Below, one piece after another: positions 22,915 through 34,260 of a DNA stretch of 64,000 nucleotides. The stretch is from Cristatella mucedo (taxonomy: Eukaryota; Bryozoa; Phylactolaemata; Cristatellidae). The DNA is taken from assembly GCA_009760855.2 (NCBI GenBank), contig WPIO01000029.1, positions 97,501-161,500 of the forward strand, given 5' to 3'. The position numbers and the translations under genes are program-made. Below the pieces are notes generated by a model, which did not search any database, was not told the origin of the DNA, and worked only from the letters and a program-made list of their open reading frames with translations. Position 1 is the first letter of the stretch. Each line of letters starts with the position of its first letter.

Positions 22915-24770
22915 AATCTAAGAAAGAAATGTGACTGCAGTGGTGGTGATTGGTAAGATCATCAAATACTTGTAATCTATGCATATCTGCCGCTCAAGTG
23001 TCGAACAAAAGAGTAATCAGTTTCCCCAGTCTTTATCTCAGTCTGCACGGTTTGCCCCACCTAAATGTCCTGGCTCCACTACTGCCCACAGAGCGCGTAA
23101 GTGACTAGACCCCCCACAACGTCGTTACCTCCACAAAACTACCTGCTTCCAAACTTCCGGCTCTTTTCGCGCTTTCGAAGAGAATAGCGTAGACGGTACT
23201 TGAACTCCAGCGATGCGACGATCTCCACCGGCTCTACTCCTTTGCGGACGAGGTAGCTGAGAACATGAGCTACGTCATCAATTGTAAGTGCAAAGGAGCG
23301 ACAACCAGCGGCTGACAGGAAAAATGAGTTTTGTCGGCACGATTTGAGGAATAAGAGGAATGGGAATTCTCGGCTTGCGAAACAAATTAACGCAATCCGC
23401 CGCACTTCTATCTAATTAAGAAAATAGCGGCCAGAAATCAGCGGTCTTGAATTAATTCACATTTCAAGTGAATGTTGATGAAAACCATCATTGTAATGTA
23501 CCCCCTAAATTTCATACAATTTTTCAGGCACGTTCTCGTGCAAACGGGTTGCAAAGACTACCGAAATCCACTTTAAATCACCACCAAAAATGAACTTCGT
23601 AAAGCTTCAACTTGGATTTCATATTACCCTGCAAGCTATCTTTCAAGTATACCCACAACGTTTCGCGACATCGAGCATGCTCGTTCTCATGCAATCGACT
23701 GCAGTGGCCCCGGGCCAATGCCACAATCCGCCGTAGAGCGACAGTAAATCCTATGAAAGAAGTTCCATTTATTGTAACATTGCTGTACAACATAAAAAAA
23801 AGTACTAGAAATTCTTCATGGTCATTTCCGTGCAACATACTGCAATCGAAAGCAATGGCCTCCGGCCAAAATGCTATCCACTGCCCATGCCCCACAAATT
23901 GCCCAGAAATCGGATGCTTGATACTCCAATTTTAATTGCATACTAAATTGCACCGTGCAGAGTGTGCATCCAAGTTCAAGCCATTTTACATGCACAACTT
24001 GAATGTGTGTGTGGGGGGGGCGGGCGCTGCGGGACGCCACGAAGGAAACGCAATGACAGCTGTGTGAAGATGATTTTCGAAGCAGCACGGACAGACGGCG
24101 GCGAGATTAGCGCTGACGTGTATCGGCAACTCACAGAGCTCGCTGGTGCATGCCCAGCGGCTGTGCTGACTGACGGTCAAGCCCGCAGTTCCTAGATGAA
24201 AAGGAAGAGAAAGACGATAGGGTCAGCACGGTCAGCCTGTAGACAGCCATAGCATGTGTACTGGCAGAACGGTCCGGAGAGTGGTTAGATCGCAGCAGCA
24301 ATGCAACCTCCGGCGCCGTAGGCTGCTCAGCAACTTCAGCATCTTCAGAATGGCTCGCAGCGAATCAGCACGCGACCGCTCAGCGGGTCGTCCTCGTACC
24401 AAAACTTCCTTGTCTCGATCCGTTCGCCTCCAACTTTCCAGAAACAACCCAACCCCTACTTCTTGCATCAAACGACCCATCAAGGGCGGGTCAACGTACC
24501 ACGCCCACAATACGTCAGAGGTGCGCACAGAGCCGCAGAGGTGAGCCGGCCTACACCCAAACTGCTCGGAGAAAGCTACGTCAACGGCCGTAAGAGCAGC
24601 CGAAGGTGCAGGGGCGGGGCGGCCCCCCCGCCGCCGTAGTCTGCCGAGGAGCCAGTCTGTCAGGGATAGCAGCGACCGTGACCCTTGCTTCTTGAGTGCG
24701 GCTTGAGGGCGCCGGGAGCAAACTGGGATGCGGATCCGCGGCGGCCAAGATCCGCTGGGAGCCATTAGTT
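22915..24770. other. Unassigned GC-richer DNA with one long frame
   Basis: Apart from the degenerate repeat at 23500, a 177-codon minus frame (24765-24232) is open: MAPSGSWPPRIRIPVCSRRP ... FGCRPAHLCGSVRTSDVLWA ... RADSLRAILKMLKLL. It has no recognised domain. It lies next to an LTR-like block and may be a gag-like remnant, but that is a guess. Confidence 0.3.
23500..23900. repeat. Degenerate internal repeat
   Basis: Three related segments: GTTCTCGTGCAAACGGGTTG (23534), CTCGTTCTCATGCAATCGAC with TGGCCCCGGGCCAATGCCAC (23680), and ATTTCCGTGCAACATACTGC with GGCCTCCGGCCAAAATGC (23823). Periods are about 145 bp. No coding function seen. Confidence 0.6.
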
Positions 24771-24774
24771 AAGG

Positions 24775-25340
24775 TGGATTGAGCGATGGGGTTAATCCGA
24801 CAGCCACGCCTACTGTATAGTATTGCTGCGGTCGGTCCCGGGCAGCAGCAGCAGCTCTAGTAGAGTCTCACGAGATGCAGCGTCAACGTGAGCGGTAAAC
24901 GAGACTCAAATCTTTATTTCTCTCTCAACGCGTACATATATGAGAGCTCGATGAATCGTAGCAAGCGTCACGAAATATAACGTCCATTAGTGGCCGGACG
25001 CTGCGTCAATGACTTAACTATTGGCCACAGGTGAGGAGTAGATTAGTGTCAGGCCGCTGGGCTAAATACAATGCAGAATGCATCGGGCGTGAATAACACT
25101 ACTATGAGGCGACGAAAACCTGGTTGGAGCGACGACACGGACAGACGACGCGGTCTGGGAAGTAGGCTGACTAATATGCTACATTAACAGAGATGCAATG
25201 CTAGTAAGTAAGGGCAAGAAAGTTACATCCGAGGGTTTGAAGCAAGTTAACGAGGTTGGTGGACCTAAGAATGGCCACCAAGAGTTGAGTCCGAGAGAAT
25301 AACAGCCACGTCTGAGTTCGAAAGTTTATCTGGAGGAGAG
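24775..25340 (-). mobile_element. LTR-like repeat (antisense) with downstream flank
   Basis: The reverse strand holds the same promoter/poly(A) block as 30700-30905. The plus-strand segment GAATGGCCACCAA..GAGAGAAT (25266-25310) recurs near 20565-20605, and a GAGCGATGG.GTTAATCC segment recurs at 20372 and 24780. The two loci therefore share a larger repeated unit. Confidence 0.5.
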
Positions 25341-25784
25341 AATAAGTAAGGCTTATAGATGTAGTCAAGGCTATAGCTTTTGTAGATTAAACAGTGCTCT
25401 TCCAACTGCCTACGTACGCAGGCGCAGGCATAACGCCGAGGCCGGTTCGCAGGAGCGTATATAGTCGCGTTCTCCCAGGCACTCTCGCAGGTTGGCGTTT
25501 CCACTCCCCCACTCCTCCCCCCCCCCCAGCCGCAACTCATCCCGTGAGTCGGCGGGAGGACAAAGCCGGCTTGTGGATAAACCACAGCCGTCAGACCACA
25601 GCCCTGCACTGGCCGGTCCCTAGACCACTACCAGTCTGCCTGCACTTGCAGTGTGCCGGCGAGCCCAGCGATCTGAGCCGTGCACAGAGAACCACAAACC
25701 ACAGCTTTAGTAGCTCAAGCGAGAGACAACCCATTGAGAGAAGTTGAACTATCATGCGGCGATGAAAAGAGCCAAGCGTAAAAC

Positions 25785-25863
25785 TCTCTCTCGCTCTCTC
25801 TCTACAAATATACATACACACACACACACGCACGCACGCACACACACACACACACAAACATAT

Positions 25864-25910
<47 letters not shown>

Positions 25911-25925
25911 GAGGGAGACAGATTT
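25785..25925. repeat. (CTCT)n (CA)n (TA)n microsatellite
   Basis: CTCTCTCTCGCTCTCTC, then alternating ACAC with ACGC units, then ATATAT runs. Marks the 3' end of the R2/NeSL-like fragment. Confidence 0.9.
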
Positions 25926-25959
25926 TTAACTAGTATATATACATTAGCCGGCGGTGCCC

Positions 25960-26590
25960 TGTCCTGCCGGGGTCGAGTGTGCTATCCGGGCTTCCAGTTC
26001 AGGAACAGGGATCAAACGGCTTCCGAGCCGGTAATGGCGTCGGAGACGCATTGCCGCCTTAAAGCCGCCCTTTCCGAGCGTGACATGCCGAGTTCGGCCA
26101 GGCAAGCTTTATTGTTAGGCCACTAGCTACCGAGAGCCCCGACCACTAAGAGCCGAACCACTGCCGACCGGTAGCCATCGGTCAGGAAAGACCGGCAAAA
26201 TCTGCATATTTATCGGTTTTAAAATCTGCATATTTTGTTCCGGGCTGCTATAATCAGAGCATTCTCGTTGCTGTCGAACGGCACCGTCGTACCCGCAATT
26301 AAAAAATCTGCCGTTGTAGATGACCCAGTCCGGCTTGAGAGCTAGACCAATGGCAAGCGGGAGGGCGTGGCCTGCCGACACTCAGTGGAGCTCGGTGGCC
26401 GGAAGAGCTCCGATTAAGCGGTCCAGAACCAGGTTGCGTCGAGACGTAATTGCATGCAGCGTCGGCCAGCAGTGGCTCAGCACGTGGGAAACTGTGTCTG
26501 ACTCCATGCGGCATAAGTGGCAGCTGGTCACCGTCCCAGGGTATATATGCCCGACTTCTGCAGCAGCAGCCACTGGCAGCACGTCCAGGC
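25960..26590 (-). pseudogene. R2/NeSL-like LINE C-terminus (restriction-like endonuclease)
   Basis: The reverse strand reads TSCHLCRMESDTVSHVLSHC, RRNLVLDRLIGAL (CCHC-type motif found after RT in R2/NeSL elements). Next come LALKPDWVIYNG (PD of the restriction-like endonuclease), a frameshift to GTTVPFDSNENALIIAA, then VVGALGS...CLAELGMSRSERAALRRQ and VSDAITGS. Motif order matches R2/NeSL C-termini. The 3' end runs into a CA/TA microsatellite at 25790-25925. Confidence 0.75.
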
Positions 26591-27774
26591 GCGACCACTC
26601 ATCCCAACACCGTTTCCCAGTTGGCCTGGGCAACAAGTCATTACCGCTCTCATCGAACACAGGGAACGACAGCATCTAAATGTTGATGACTATTACTCTT
26701 GATAAATGAAAATCACTCTATTATCCAAAGAATTGGTGGCCATACTAAAGGCTATATTTGCTTGCTCACTGGGATATACCAGAGTCATTGCAGTCTGACA
26801 ATGGTCCACCATTCTCATTTCACGATTTTAATAATAATAATAATGCACTTGATAAAGCGCCCTCAGAGAACTAAATCTCTTTCTATGCACTTTACATTTG
26901 CTGCAAAGGGCTTTATGAAGGTTTTGCGAGACTATACGGGTTTAGAAACTTTACGATCACCAAAACTTTCGACAAGCGAACGGAGAAGTGGAAAGAGCTA
27001 TGCAAACAGCCAAATCTGTTGTGAGGCAGCCTGATCTGTCCCTCGCTGTCATTATTCACTGGTCAACGCCGTACCCCTCTACCGGCTTCAGCCCTGCACA
27101 ACTGATTATGGGGCGACAGATTGGAGAGGCATTGACCATCCTCCCTCGGCTCGTCGAACCATAATGGCCAGCAAAGGAGACAGTGCAACTTGACAGAGAC
27201 CGTGCAAACAAATCAAAACAACGCCACCACGATTGCCATTATTCTGCTCGCCCGCTTCCACTTCTTCAACCCGGCCGTCAGGTGTTACTGCGGACCGACG
27301 GTGAAAACAGCAGGAGACAAAGTGCAACGGTGACGGCGCAAGCGGGTAAACCTCGGTCGTTTGTTGTGCAGAATAACAATGGCAGCACACTTCGACGGAG
27401 CAGGAAACATCTTTGACTTATTGACATTGATATTGTATGTCATCAACAGTGAATCTCGTGACGCTTCCCTAAATATACCGAAGCCTACAACCCGCAGTTC
27501 AAGATCAGTATCGAAGATTAGATACACATCTCTCAAGATCAAATGACAGAAATGTCTGGCAGGGCGTTAAACCCGGTTCAAAGGCTAGATCCTTAGAAAA
27601 ACACTGCTCCTATTCGGATGAAATGTGTCATAGCAAAGCATCCGGTTCGGAGTCACAACTACGTGACCAGTAAGGAAAAGCCACGCTCGGCCCGCGGCTC
27701 GGGGTGCGGGTCGTAAATATAACATGACTGTCAACGAACGTGTGTTGTCCATCTGCTGACGGCTTTTCATTACA
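26570..27774 (+). mobile_element. 5'-truncated gypsy copy: integrase plus 3' LTR
   Basis: Integrase blocks PLIPTPFPSWPGQQVITALI EHRERQHLNVDDYYS, then GEVERAMQTAKSVV-like and C-terminal pieces match the copy at 31480. A single LTR at 27626-27774 ends TTCATTACA and carries GGTCGTAAATATAACATGAC and CATCTGCTGACGG, related to the LTRs at 29435 and 32597. A LINE tail is nested at 26828-26915. Confidence 0.75.
26828..26915 (-). repeat. LINE 3' tail inserted in gypsy integrase
   Basis: AAT repeat, GCACTTGATAAAGCGCCCTC and TTTGCTGCAAAG. The gypsy integrase frame continues on both sides, so this is a clean nested insertion. Confidence 0.7.
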
Positions 27775-28047
27775 GCGAGTACTGACTCGCAGCTATACCT
27801 TGATATTGCTGATGGCTGGGATTTTATTACAGGTCTATAGACAGAGAGCCCTCTTGTACATGCGGAAGCAAATACCTCAAACGTCGGAGCTGAGTTCAGC
27901 ACGAATAGCCATGCCGCGACTTAAGCCTACGTGACGTGCTGCGAAGCATACATTCACTCGTACCAACCAAGGACACCACCCTGCCTAACCATGGGGTCAT
28001 GTACCTTAAGACTAATGCTTTATCGGTCACTAGTGGGAAGAGCGGTC

Positions 28048-28455
28048 AGCCGTGATGACACTGGATAAGGCGGTTGCTTTCACAACCTCGGTCGTTTCAC
28101 GACCTCGTTCACGAAGTCGTGGGTTCGAATCCTTCGGTGGGCAATCGTTGTCCCTGCGATTCGTCCTTTATGTGCTTTGCGTGCTGACACTGTTGCGTGT
28201 TGCCACTAACCACACTTGCATGCTGACCCTGTGCATATCACCCCTAACCATGTTATTCATGCTGTTTATCAAGCATGGTTTTTCCACTCACCATTCGATC
28301 GTGTTTCCTCTGCAGCAACTGTAGAGTGCCAATAAAGAGATTGGGTTCTCTTGGGGCGCTTTATCAAGTGTATTATTATTTGTTGCTACTGCAAGTGGTG
28401 ATGATAGCCGTAAAAGCTTTTCTGTCGCTATGCAAAAGAGGCTGTTTAATCAGCT
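28048..28455 (+). mobile_element. SINE copy split by a LINE 3' end
   Basis: The SINE head (28048-28140, with GGGTTCGAATCC box B) and body/tail (28384-28455, TGATAGCCGTAAAAGC ... GAGGCTGTTTAATCAGCTAG) are separated by an inserted CR1/L2-like LINE 3' end at 28150-28378. The nested order shows the LINE jumped after the SINE. Confidence 0.65.
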
Positions 28456-28689
28456 AGAATTTGTTTTAGAGGACGTGTGGTCGGCCGACTAACCAAGCCA
28501 TCGCCCTCTTCCGGCGGAAAACAGCAGACCCACTTTTGGGCATGCTCAGTGGTTCCTCGGCCAGCGTGGTGGCAGTTCCGACCAGGTTATTTCGTTCTGA
28601 AATAAACGGTGTCTATCTTAACCTTCTTTTACTGTTCGCGAATGCTAGGACAAACTTAACAGACGCCATGCGGTTATAAGTACAAGTCA

Positions 28690-29434
28690 TTCAAGGAACC
28701 TCTACAATACAGGGTACCCAGGGCTCGGTTCATAGTCCATTTCTATACGCAATTTATACTCTCCCTCTTGCCAATGAAATCTCCCCGAAAAATCTGGGCT
28801 TTCCCTTCCGTGCAGATGACACGAAGCTGTACCCGTCCTTTCATCCAATCTCGGCGTTCCTGCACGTCAAAGTATCTTAACTTTCTTGCTGTTTGTATTG
28901 CTGACTTTCGTTCTTAGCTGGCAGCACAATTTCTCAAATTGCATGACAAATTAGAAAACTCACTATTTATGAGAAAACCTATTATTAATTAGAAATTTGA
29001 AAACCCATCCTTTAAAATGGGCTTTGCCATCAAATCTCCAGTAGCATCTGCACATAATCTGTGTGTTCTGTTCCAAATCGACCATTCACCACGACGATCA
29101 AATTAACTCCACAGTCAAGTCTGCCTACTTCCAGCGACGTAATATTGCAAAATTGGGGCTGCTTAGACAGGGATACCAAATCCAAATTGGTTTATGCATC
29201 TGAGACATACTGTTTTGACTTCTGCAGCTCTCTGCTAGCTGGTCCATTGACCTGTGTAATTAAGCGCTTACAGTGTGTTTAAAACTCTGCAGCCAGGCTT
29301 GCCTATTGTGAGTGTCCCAGATGCCATGTAACACAAATTCTCATCGACCTGCAGTGGCTGGCTCTCAATCAAACAGCGCATCGACTTCAAGGTTTAGTCA
29401 TCTAAATTTAGGTTCTTTCTTTTGATCTAGCCTA
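28690..29434 (+). mobile_element. CR1/L2-like LINE fragment cut by an LTR
   Basis: QGSVHSPFLYAIYTLPLANE, FPFRADDTKLYPSF, NLCVLFQIDHSP, CFDFCSSLLAGPLTCVIKRL follow RT order. The 3' end is replaced at 29435 by the gypsy LTR. Confidence 0.65.
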
Positions 29435-29683
29435 TGTGATAGCAGTGCTACCGGGGCAGAGCCACGACATTGTGACTAGTCAGAAGAGTCCTCGCTCACT
29501 CGAGGTCTGGGGAGCAGACATAACATGGCTGTAAATAAATGTGCTCTGTTCATCTGCAATGTCTCTTATCATTATATGGTGGGTAGCGTTTAAGTTATAG
29601 AGGGTCACCCTGAATATCAACAAAGCTTGAGAGATCGCTAACTGTTAATCTCTAGCTAAGTTTGTGCTTGACGAGCCAGCATT

Positions 29684-30290
29684 ATGGACGGCTTGGAGAA
29701 ATTGCTTTCGCCATTGTATGACTGCAACCAAGCTGACTGCGGAGGAACAGGACGTATAGATAAGTACGTCATGTTTCTTTGTACTGAGTACTTTTGTACG
29801 CCGTGGGGCAAGCCAAAGCGATATCCGACACCTTTAACTATGAGGTTGACCAAGTGAAGACGTTGGATGTCATAGGGCAAACTGTTTGACTACTTCATAC
29901 CGCGATGGAATATCATCGATAATCGGGCTAAGTTTAACTGCCGCTGTCGACATTTGGGCGAATCAGCACTGTATGATTTAGCTTAGCACTGCGAATACGG
30001 CTCGATTAAAGATGAGTTGATCAGAGATCGCCTGTTTGTGGGCTTGTCCGACCTCAAACTTTCAGAAGCCCTGCAACTAATTCCCGACCTCAGTCCGCCG
30101 ACCGTCCCGAGCCCCGCATCTTACAGGCTAGCAGCCACACGGACTGCTTGAGGATTATGCTTTCCAATGACGAAGAAGAAGCTAGCAGCTGCCGGAGTTG
30201 TAACTCGGCTCACACTCATAGGCGTTGCCCGGAACGTGACCGCAGTTGCAAGAGCTGCCGAAAGTTCGGCCACACACAAGTTGCTTTTGA
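29684..30290 (+). pseudogene. Gypsy gag with two zinc knuckles
   Basis: ATG at 29684 (MDGLEKLLSPLYDCNQ). Later LYDLA (stop) HCEYGSIKDELIRDRLFVGL SD, the classic retrotransposon capsid 'CEYG..ELIRDR.V.GL.D' block, then CRSCNSAHTHRRCPERDRSC KSCRKFGH knuckle region ending VAF. Several frameshifts. The RT/protease that should follow are absent. Confidence 0.7.
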
Positions 30291-31040
30291 CTAAGGCGCC
30301 GGTGTTGGCTTATTTCGACCCACAAAAATCGGTGATTTTCGGTGCCGACGGCAGTAGCTATCGTCTAGGTGCCGTTCTTCTGCTGTGCCATGGATCGGGA
30401 GAGCAAGGTAAGCAACCTGTCAGATTTGAATCCCGCTCGTTGTCTGCCGTCGAAACGAGATGAGATCGAAAAAGAGTGTCTTTTGGCTGTGCGGGCGTGC
30501 AGGAAGTTCAGTCAGCTCCTTGTTGGTTTACCTTTTTCCGAGCTTCGCTCTGACCATAAACCGCTTATTCTGTTACTGATGACTAAGGACCTTGACCAGG
30601 TTCCGGTTAGATGCTGTAGTGTGCGCCTTCGGCTTCTGCTGTTGTAACTAGCGAAGCGCCTCGAGACTAATGTGCATGTCTTAACTGCGGCCATTAGTTA
30701 AGCCAATGATGCAGGGCAGTGTCAGGCCACCAATGCATGTTATATTTCGTGTCGTCTGCTGCGATTGATCGAGCTCTCATATATGTGCCTGCTGAGAGTA
30801 ATAAAGGAGAGTCTCGTTTACCACGAACTTTCGCCCGCAGCGTCTCCTTGAGACTCCCACAAGAACAGCCGACGCCGGAGCCATTGTCATACAACAATAC
30901 CATTGCCTATTGATGCGAATGGTGCATTTTACCCCTCTCGCCGTGTATGTGCCTGGGAAGACCCTGGTGATAGCTGATACGCTATCAAGAGTGCCACTGC
31001 TTAGTAGTGAGGAACACGGCCGTGCCAAAGCCGTTCAGCT
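30285..31040 (+). pseudogene. Gypsy RNase H domain
   Basis: LTKAPVLAYFDPQKSVIFGA DGSSYRLGAVLLL, then frame shift to RDEIEKECLLAVRACRKFSQ LLVGLPFSELRSDHKPLI, and after the nested repeat LAVYVPGKTLVIADTLSRVP. These are the catalytic D, E and D segments of Ty3/gypsy RNase H. Broken by a frameshift and by an LTR-like insertion (30700-30905). Confidence 0.85.
30700..30905 (+). mobile_element. LTR-like fragment of another retrotransposon
   Basis: CGAGCTCTCATATATGTGCC, AGTAATAAAGGAGAGTCTCG and GTCTCCTTGAGACTCCC match the reverse complement of 24830-24970, including an AATAAA signal. Ends in CATTGCC after an imperfect ACAACAATACC. Confidence 0.55.
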
Positions 31041-31049
31041 CTACGTAAT

Positions 31050-31260
31050 GTTATGTATCTCAGTCTGTAACTCCACGAAAGTCATACAGACTATGTGGGT
31101 ATTACGCAGGAGAGTTTTGTATAGCGCACTCACAGCCTAAGCGGCTTTCGGTACGCATTCGGTAGCCAACAGACTTTGTCTCACGCAACAAAGAGAAAGT
31201 GGGAAGCATAGCAGAGTCAGAAGAGCAATTGAGGTAGTGATTAGGCACCAAATCGCTTTA
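31050..31260 (-). mobile_element. Second LINE family tail inserted in gypsy copy
   Basis: Nearly identical to 20710-20890, including GGTATTACGCAGGAGAGTTT / GGTGTTACGCAGGAGAGTTT. It separates gypsy RNase H (ending near 31040) from integrase. Confidence 0.7.
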
Positions 31261-31479
31261 AGTAGCGCGCTTGAGCGAAGTAAAGCAGGCTACCGCTGTC
31301 GACAGCGAGCTACAGGCTGTCGTTGAGTATACGCTGTCAGAATGGGCTAAATCGAGCAACGGCCTACCAGAAACCTTCCGGAAGTACTTCGCCATAAGTA
31401 GCCATCTTTCTGTGTCCAATGGTTTACTACTGTAGGACGATCGCATATATATCATGAAAGCTTGCAGGCTTTTCTGTTG

Positions 31480-32360
31480 GAACGGATCCACGACGGCCAG
31501 CAGAGGGCAGGACCAAATGTAGGGATCGAGCCAATTCGTGTGTAGACTGGCTAAGCATTAGCCAAAGCATTAAGGCATTTGTCGATTCTTGCAGCTTCTG
31601 TCAAAACAACCAGAGGAGGTAACTGCACGAGCCACTCATTCCGACACCGTTGCCTACTGTTCCTTGGCAACAGGTCGCTGCTGATTTCTTTGAACACGAT
31701 GGACGACAGCACCTGATTGTAATCGACTTTTACTCCCGATATATGGAAATCACTTGATTATCAAAACCGACTACAAGAAGTGGTGGCCGAACTACACGTC
31801 ATGTTCGCTCGCTGGGGAATACCGGAGCCATTGCAGTCTAACAAGGGTCCACCATTCTCATCTCACGAATTTGGTGATTTCGCGAGACAATACCGGTTCA
31901 AGCATGTTACGACCAGCTCACATTAGCGATCGGAGATGTGGAAAGAGCTGTGCAAACTGCTAAATCAATTGTGAGGCAGCCTGATCCGCGCCACGCTCTA
32001 AAGATTCAGAGGTCAACACATTGCACCTCTACAAGCTTCAGCCCAGCACAACTAATCAAGGAACGACAGATTAAGACGACGTTTCCCGCGCTTCCTCGGC
32101 ACGTCGAACCCCCATGGCTGGAAAAGGAAATGGTGCAATTCAACGATGACCGTGCAAAAGAGCTTCAACGGCCTACCACCATCGCCATCATTCTGCTCGT
32201 CCACTTCCACCTCTTCAACCTGGCCAACAGGTATTAGTTCGGACTGATGGCTAAAACATCTAGAGCACAAAAGCAACGGTGACAGCTTGTAGGTACACCT
32301 CGGTCGTATGTCGTGCAGACTGACAATGACAGCACACTTCGGCGAGACAGAAGGCATCTT
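31480..32360 (+). pseudogene. Gypsy integrase
   Basis: Zinc-binding end SFCQNNQ, then PLIPTPLPTVPWQQVAADFF EHDGRQHLIVIDFYSRYMEI (first catalytic Asp and DxYSRY block), SLGNTGAIAV (stop), GDVERAVQTAKSIV and LERPW-like C-terminus. Multiple stops and frameshifts. Confidence 0.8.
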
Positions 32361-32739
32361 CAACCGATTTACACCGATCTACATGTAACTAACAGCTAAT
32401 CGTGGCACTTCCCAACATCTACCGAACCCTACAACTGCAGTTCAAGACAATTGCAGTTCAAGATCAGCCTCAGAGTATCGCCGATGAGATGCACACCTCT
32501 CAAGATCAAACAAATGACACCAAAGTCTGCCAGTGTGGTAAAGCCGGTCCGAAGGCTAGATCTTTGAAAATGAGACTGATGCAGTTGGATGGAAGGTGTA
32601 ACAGCCGAGCTACCGGGGCGGAGCCACAACAACGTGACCAATCAGGAGAGACCTCGCTCACCCGCAGTCTGGGGAGCAGACATACCGTGACAACCAATAA
32701 ACGTGGTCTGCTCATCTGAACTACCCCAATTAGGTTATT

Positions 32740-33344
32740 CATCGTACCGACTGCTCTTCTGACCCAAGCTCCTTAGCTGCGCTCGAATCCACTGTAGCTT
32801 ATCACAAGGCTCGCTTAATTTTTGGTTAAAAGAAGATTTATCTAGAATAAAAAAACCTTGTCCTTGGGTATTGAGCAAGAGGTTTAGGGTTATGTGGAGG
32901 GCTTACCTAGGGCAGGGGATGCTCTAGAGTCAAGCGCGGAATATTTGCCCAGGCGTCAGCTGAGTTACGCAGAAGCAGCGAATCAATGTCGGCAGGCCTG
33001 TCAACACCTCGGCCCGCATGCGGTTGCGAATGATTGTCCTCTATTCCGGCGCTTTAGTGGGACAAGATTGTTCAGCGGCCGGCGATCAAAGGTGATAATT
33101 CTATAGGGTAGCTGTCAATTGCAACATCTCGCTCAAAACTCTTGAGCTCTGTCTGGGCGTTCCCTGCCTTTTGTTTCAGCTACCAATTTAAGGTCAAGGC
33201 GACGCTTGCTCAAGGCAGCCTCCACCACTCGTCCACAGTCGCCTGACTCATTTCTGTTATTGCGAGGGAGGAGGGCTGGCACTCACACCAGTGGCCGACG
33301 GCCATAGAACAGTGTGAGGCATGGTGGAGAATTCAGCTCCGCTA
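32740..33344. other. Unassigned flank between gypsy copy and Polinton
   Basis: A 70-codon plus frame (32894-33106) is present without a recognisable domain. Composition changes sharply to AT-rich at about 33345. Confidence 0.4.
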
Positions 33345-33722
33345 AATACTTGCTAGCTTGCTAGTAGCTTCTATTACACGTGTCTCGTCTTTTTTCATTT
33401 CTTTCTTGAAATCTTCTTTGAACTCTGATCCAGGATCTACTGTTATTTTCTTTGGCCATTCTAAAGGACCTTTCGTGTAAATGTCTATTATTGCTTATGG
33501 TACTTCTTTTGATGATTTGGTTTTAAGCGGCATTGAACCTGTAAATCCACTAGCAACATCAATGACACTTAAAGTATATTTGTATGCAGAATCAGTACGC
33601 AAATATAAAATATCTGCTTGATGACTTTCATAAGGTTCTAATATATCAAAGAAACCTTTGTAATTTCTTTGGTCTGGGTTTAAAAACCTGGTTTATATCT
33701 GAATGAGGATCAAACTGTCCTT
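33345..33722 (-). pseudogene. Polinton-type integrase (rve), truncated
   Basis: The minus strand encodes a retroviral-type integrase core. It reads 'PYESHQADILYLRTDSAYKY', then SVIDVASGF, KSSKEV, a stop, IYTKGPLEWPKKITVDPGSEF. HQAD and VDPG mark the first two catalytic aspartates of the DDE triad in Polinton/adintovirus integrases. A frameshift precedes this block. The frame ends at the left boundary before the catalytic glutamate and C-terminal domain. Its position at one element terminus is canonical. Confidence 0.85.
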
Positions 33723-33749
33723 CCTTTTTCTTTCTTTTAGAGTGAAAAA

Positions 33750-34260
33750 TGACATTCTATAAAAATAGAAATATTTTGTAAGATTTGCTTTAAAACGTTT
33801 AGCGAACTTGAATATCTAGAGTCAGGTCATCCTGTTTGTAAAAAAAATTACAAGAAGACAAAAGTTAAAATTTGAAGTGTGTTATGACAAATGTGATCTA
33901 GATAGTACTGAAACAGAGTTTGACTCAGGAATACTACGTAACAATAAAAAAATAATATGTGCAAATTTTCATAATTCTGCTAATAATTTGTCTAAGTAAA
34001 AACATAGTAAACTATATTGCCTGGCAAGAAAACGCTTTAAAAAAAGACGTTCAAAAATATTTTGCATTCATCATCGTTTAGGTCATGAAGCAATTTGTGC
34101 TATTTCAAAAATGTTTCCGCTTTTAAAAGGTAATCGTAAAGCCACACAATTAAAAGAACTTGTTGTTTTAGTAGTTCATTTGTATTTCTCACGTGAGTAT
34201 GTAACTAACCAAGAGATTGACTCTGAGATTACCTAGACTATCAATGAAGTAATAGTCAGT
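33750..34260 (+). pseudogene. Decayed plus-strand gene with Cys motif, unknown
   Basis: Plus-strand frames show a C2-type start (IFCKICFKTFSELEYLESGH), then after a frameshift an acidic stretch and a basic stretch (RKRFKKRRSKIFCIHHRLGH). A final block holds KATQLKELVVLVVHLYFSRE. Several stops and at least one frameshift interrupt it. It is not recognised; the Cys pair could be a zinc finger. Confidence 0.4.

Larger units (their letters stand above)
29435..32735 (+). mobile_element. Ty3/gypsy retrotransposon with short LTRs (internally deleted)
   Basis: A 142-bp LTR (29435-29576) and a related LTR (32597-32735) flank gag, RNase H and integrase remnants in order. Shared LTR segments include GCTACCGGGGCAGAGCCAC / GCTACCGGGGCGGAGCCAC and GGTCTGGGGAGCAGACATA / AGTCTGGGGAGCAGACATA. 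A primer-site-like TGGTGGGTAGCG follows the first LTR. Protease and RT are missing: the gag knuckle runs straight into RNase H. Two other repeats are nested inside (30700-30905, 31050-31260). Confidence 0.8.

Noticed and set aside
26320-26679. 119-codon plus-strand frame overlapping the R2/NeSL-like region
   Set aside because: No conserved motif; the opposite strand carries the CCHC and endonuclease signatures.
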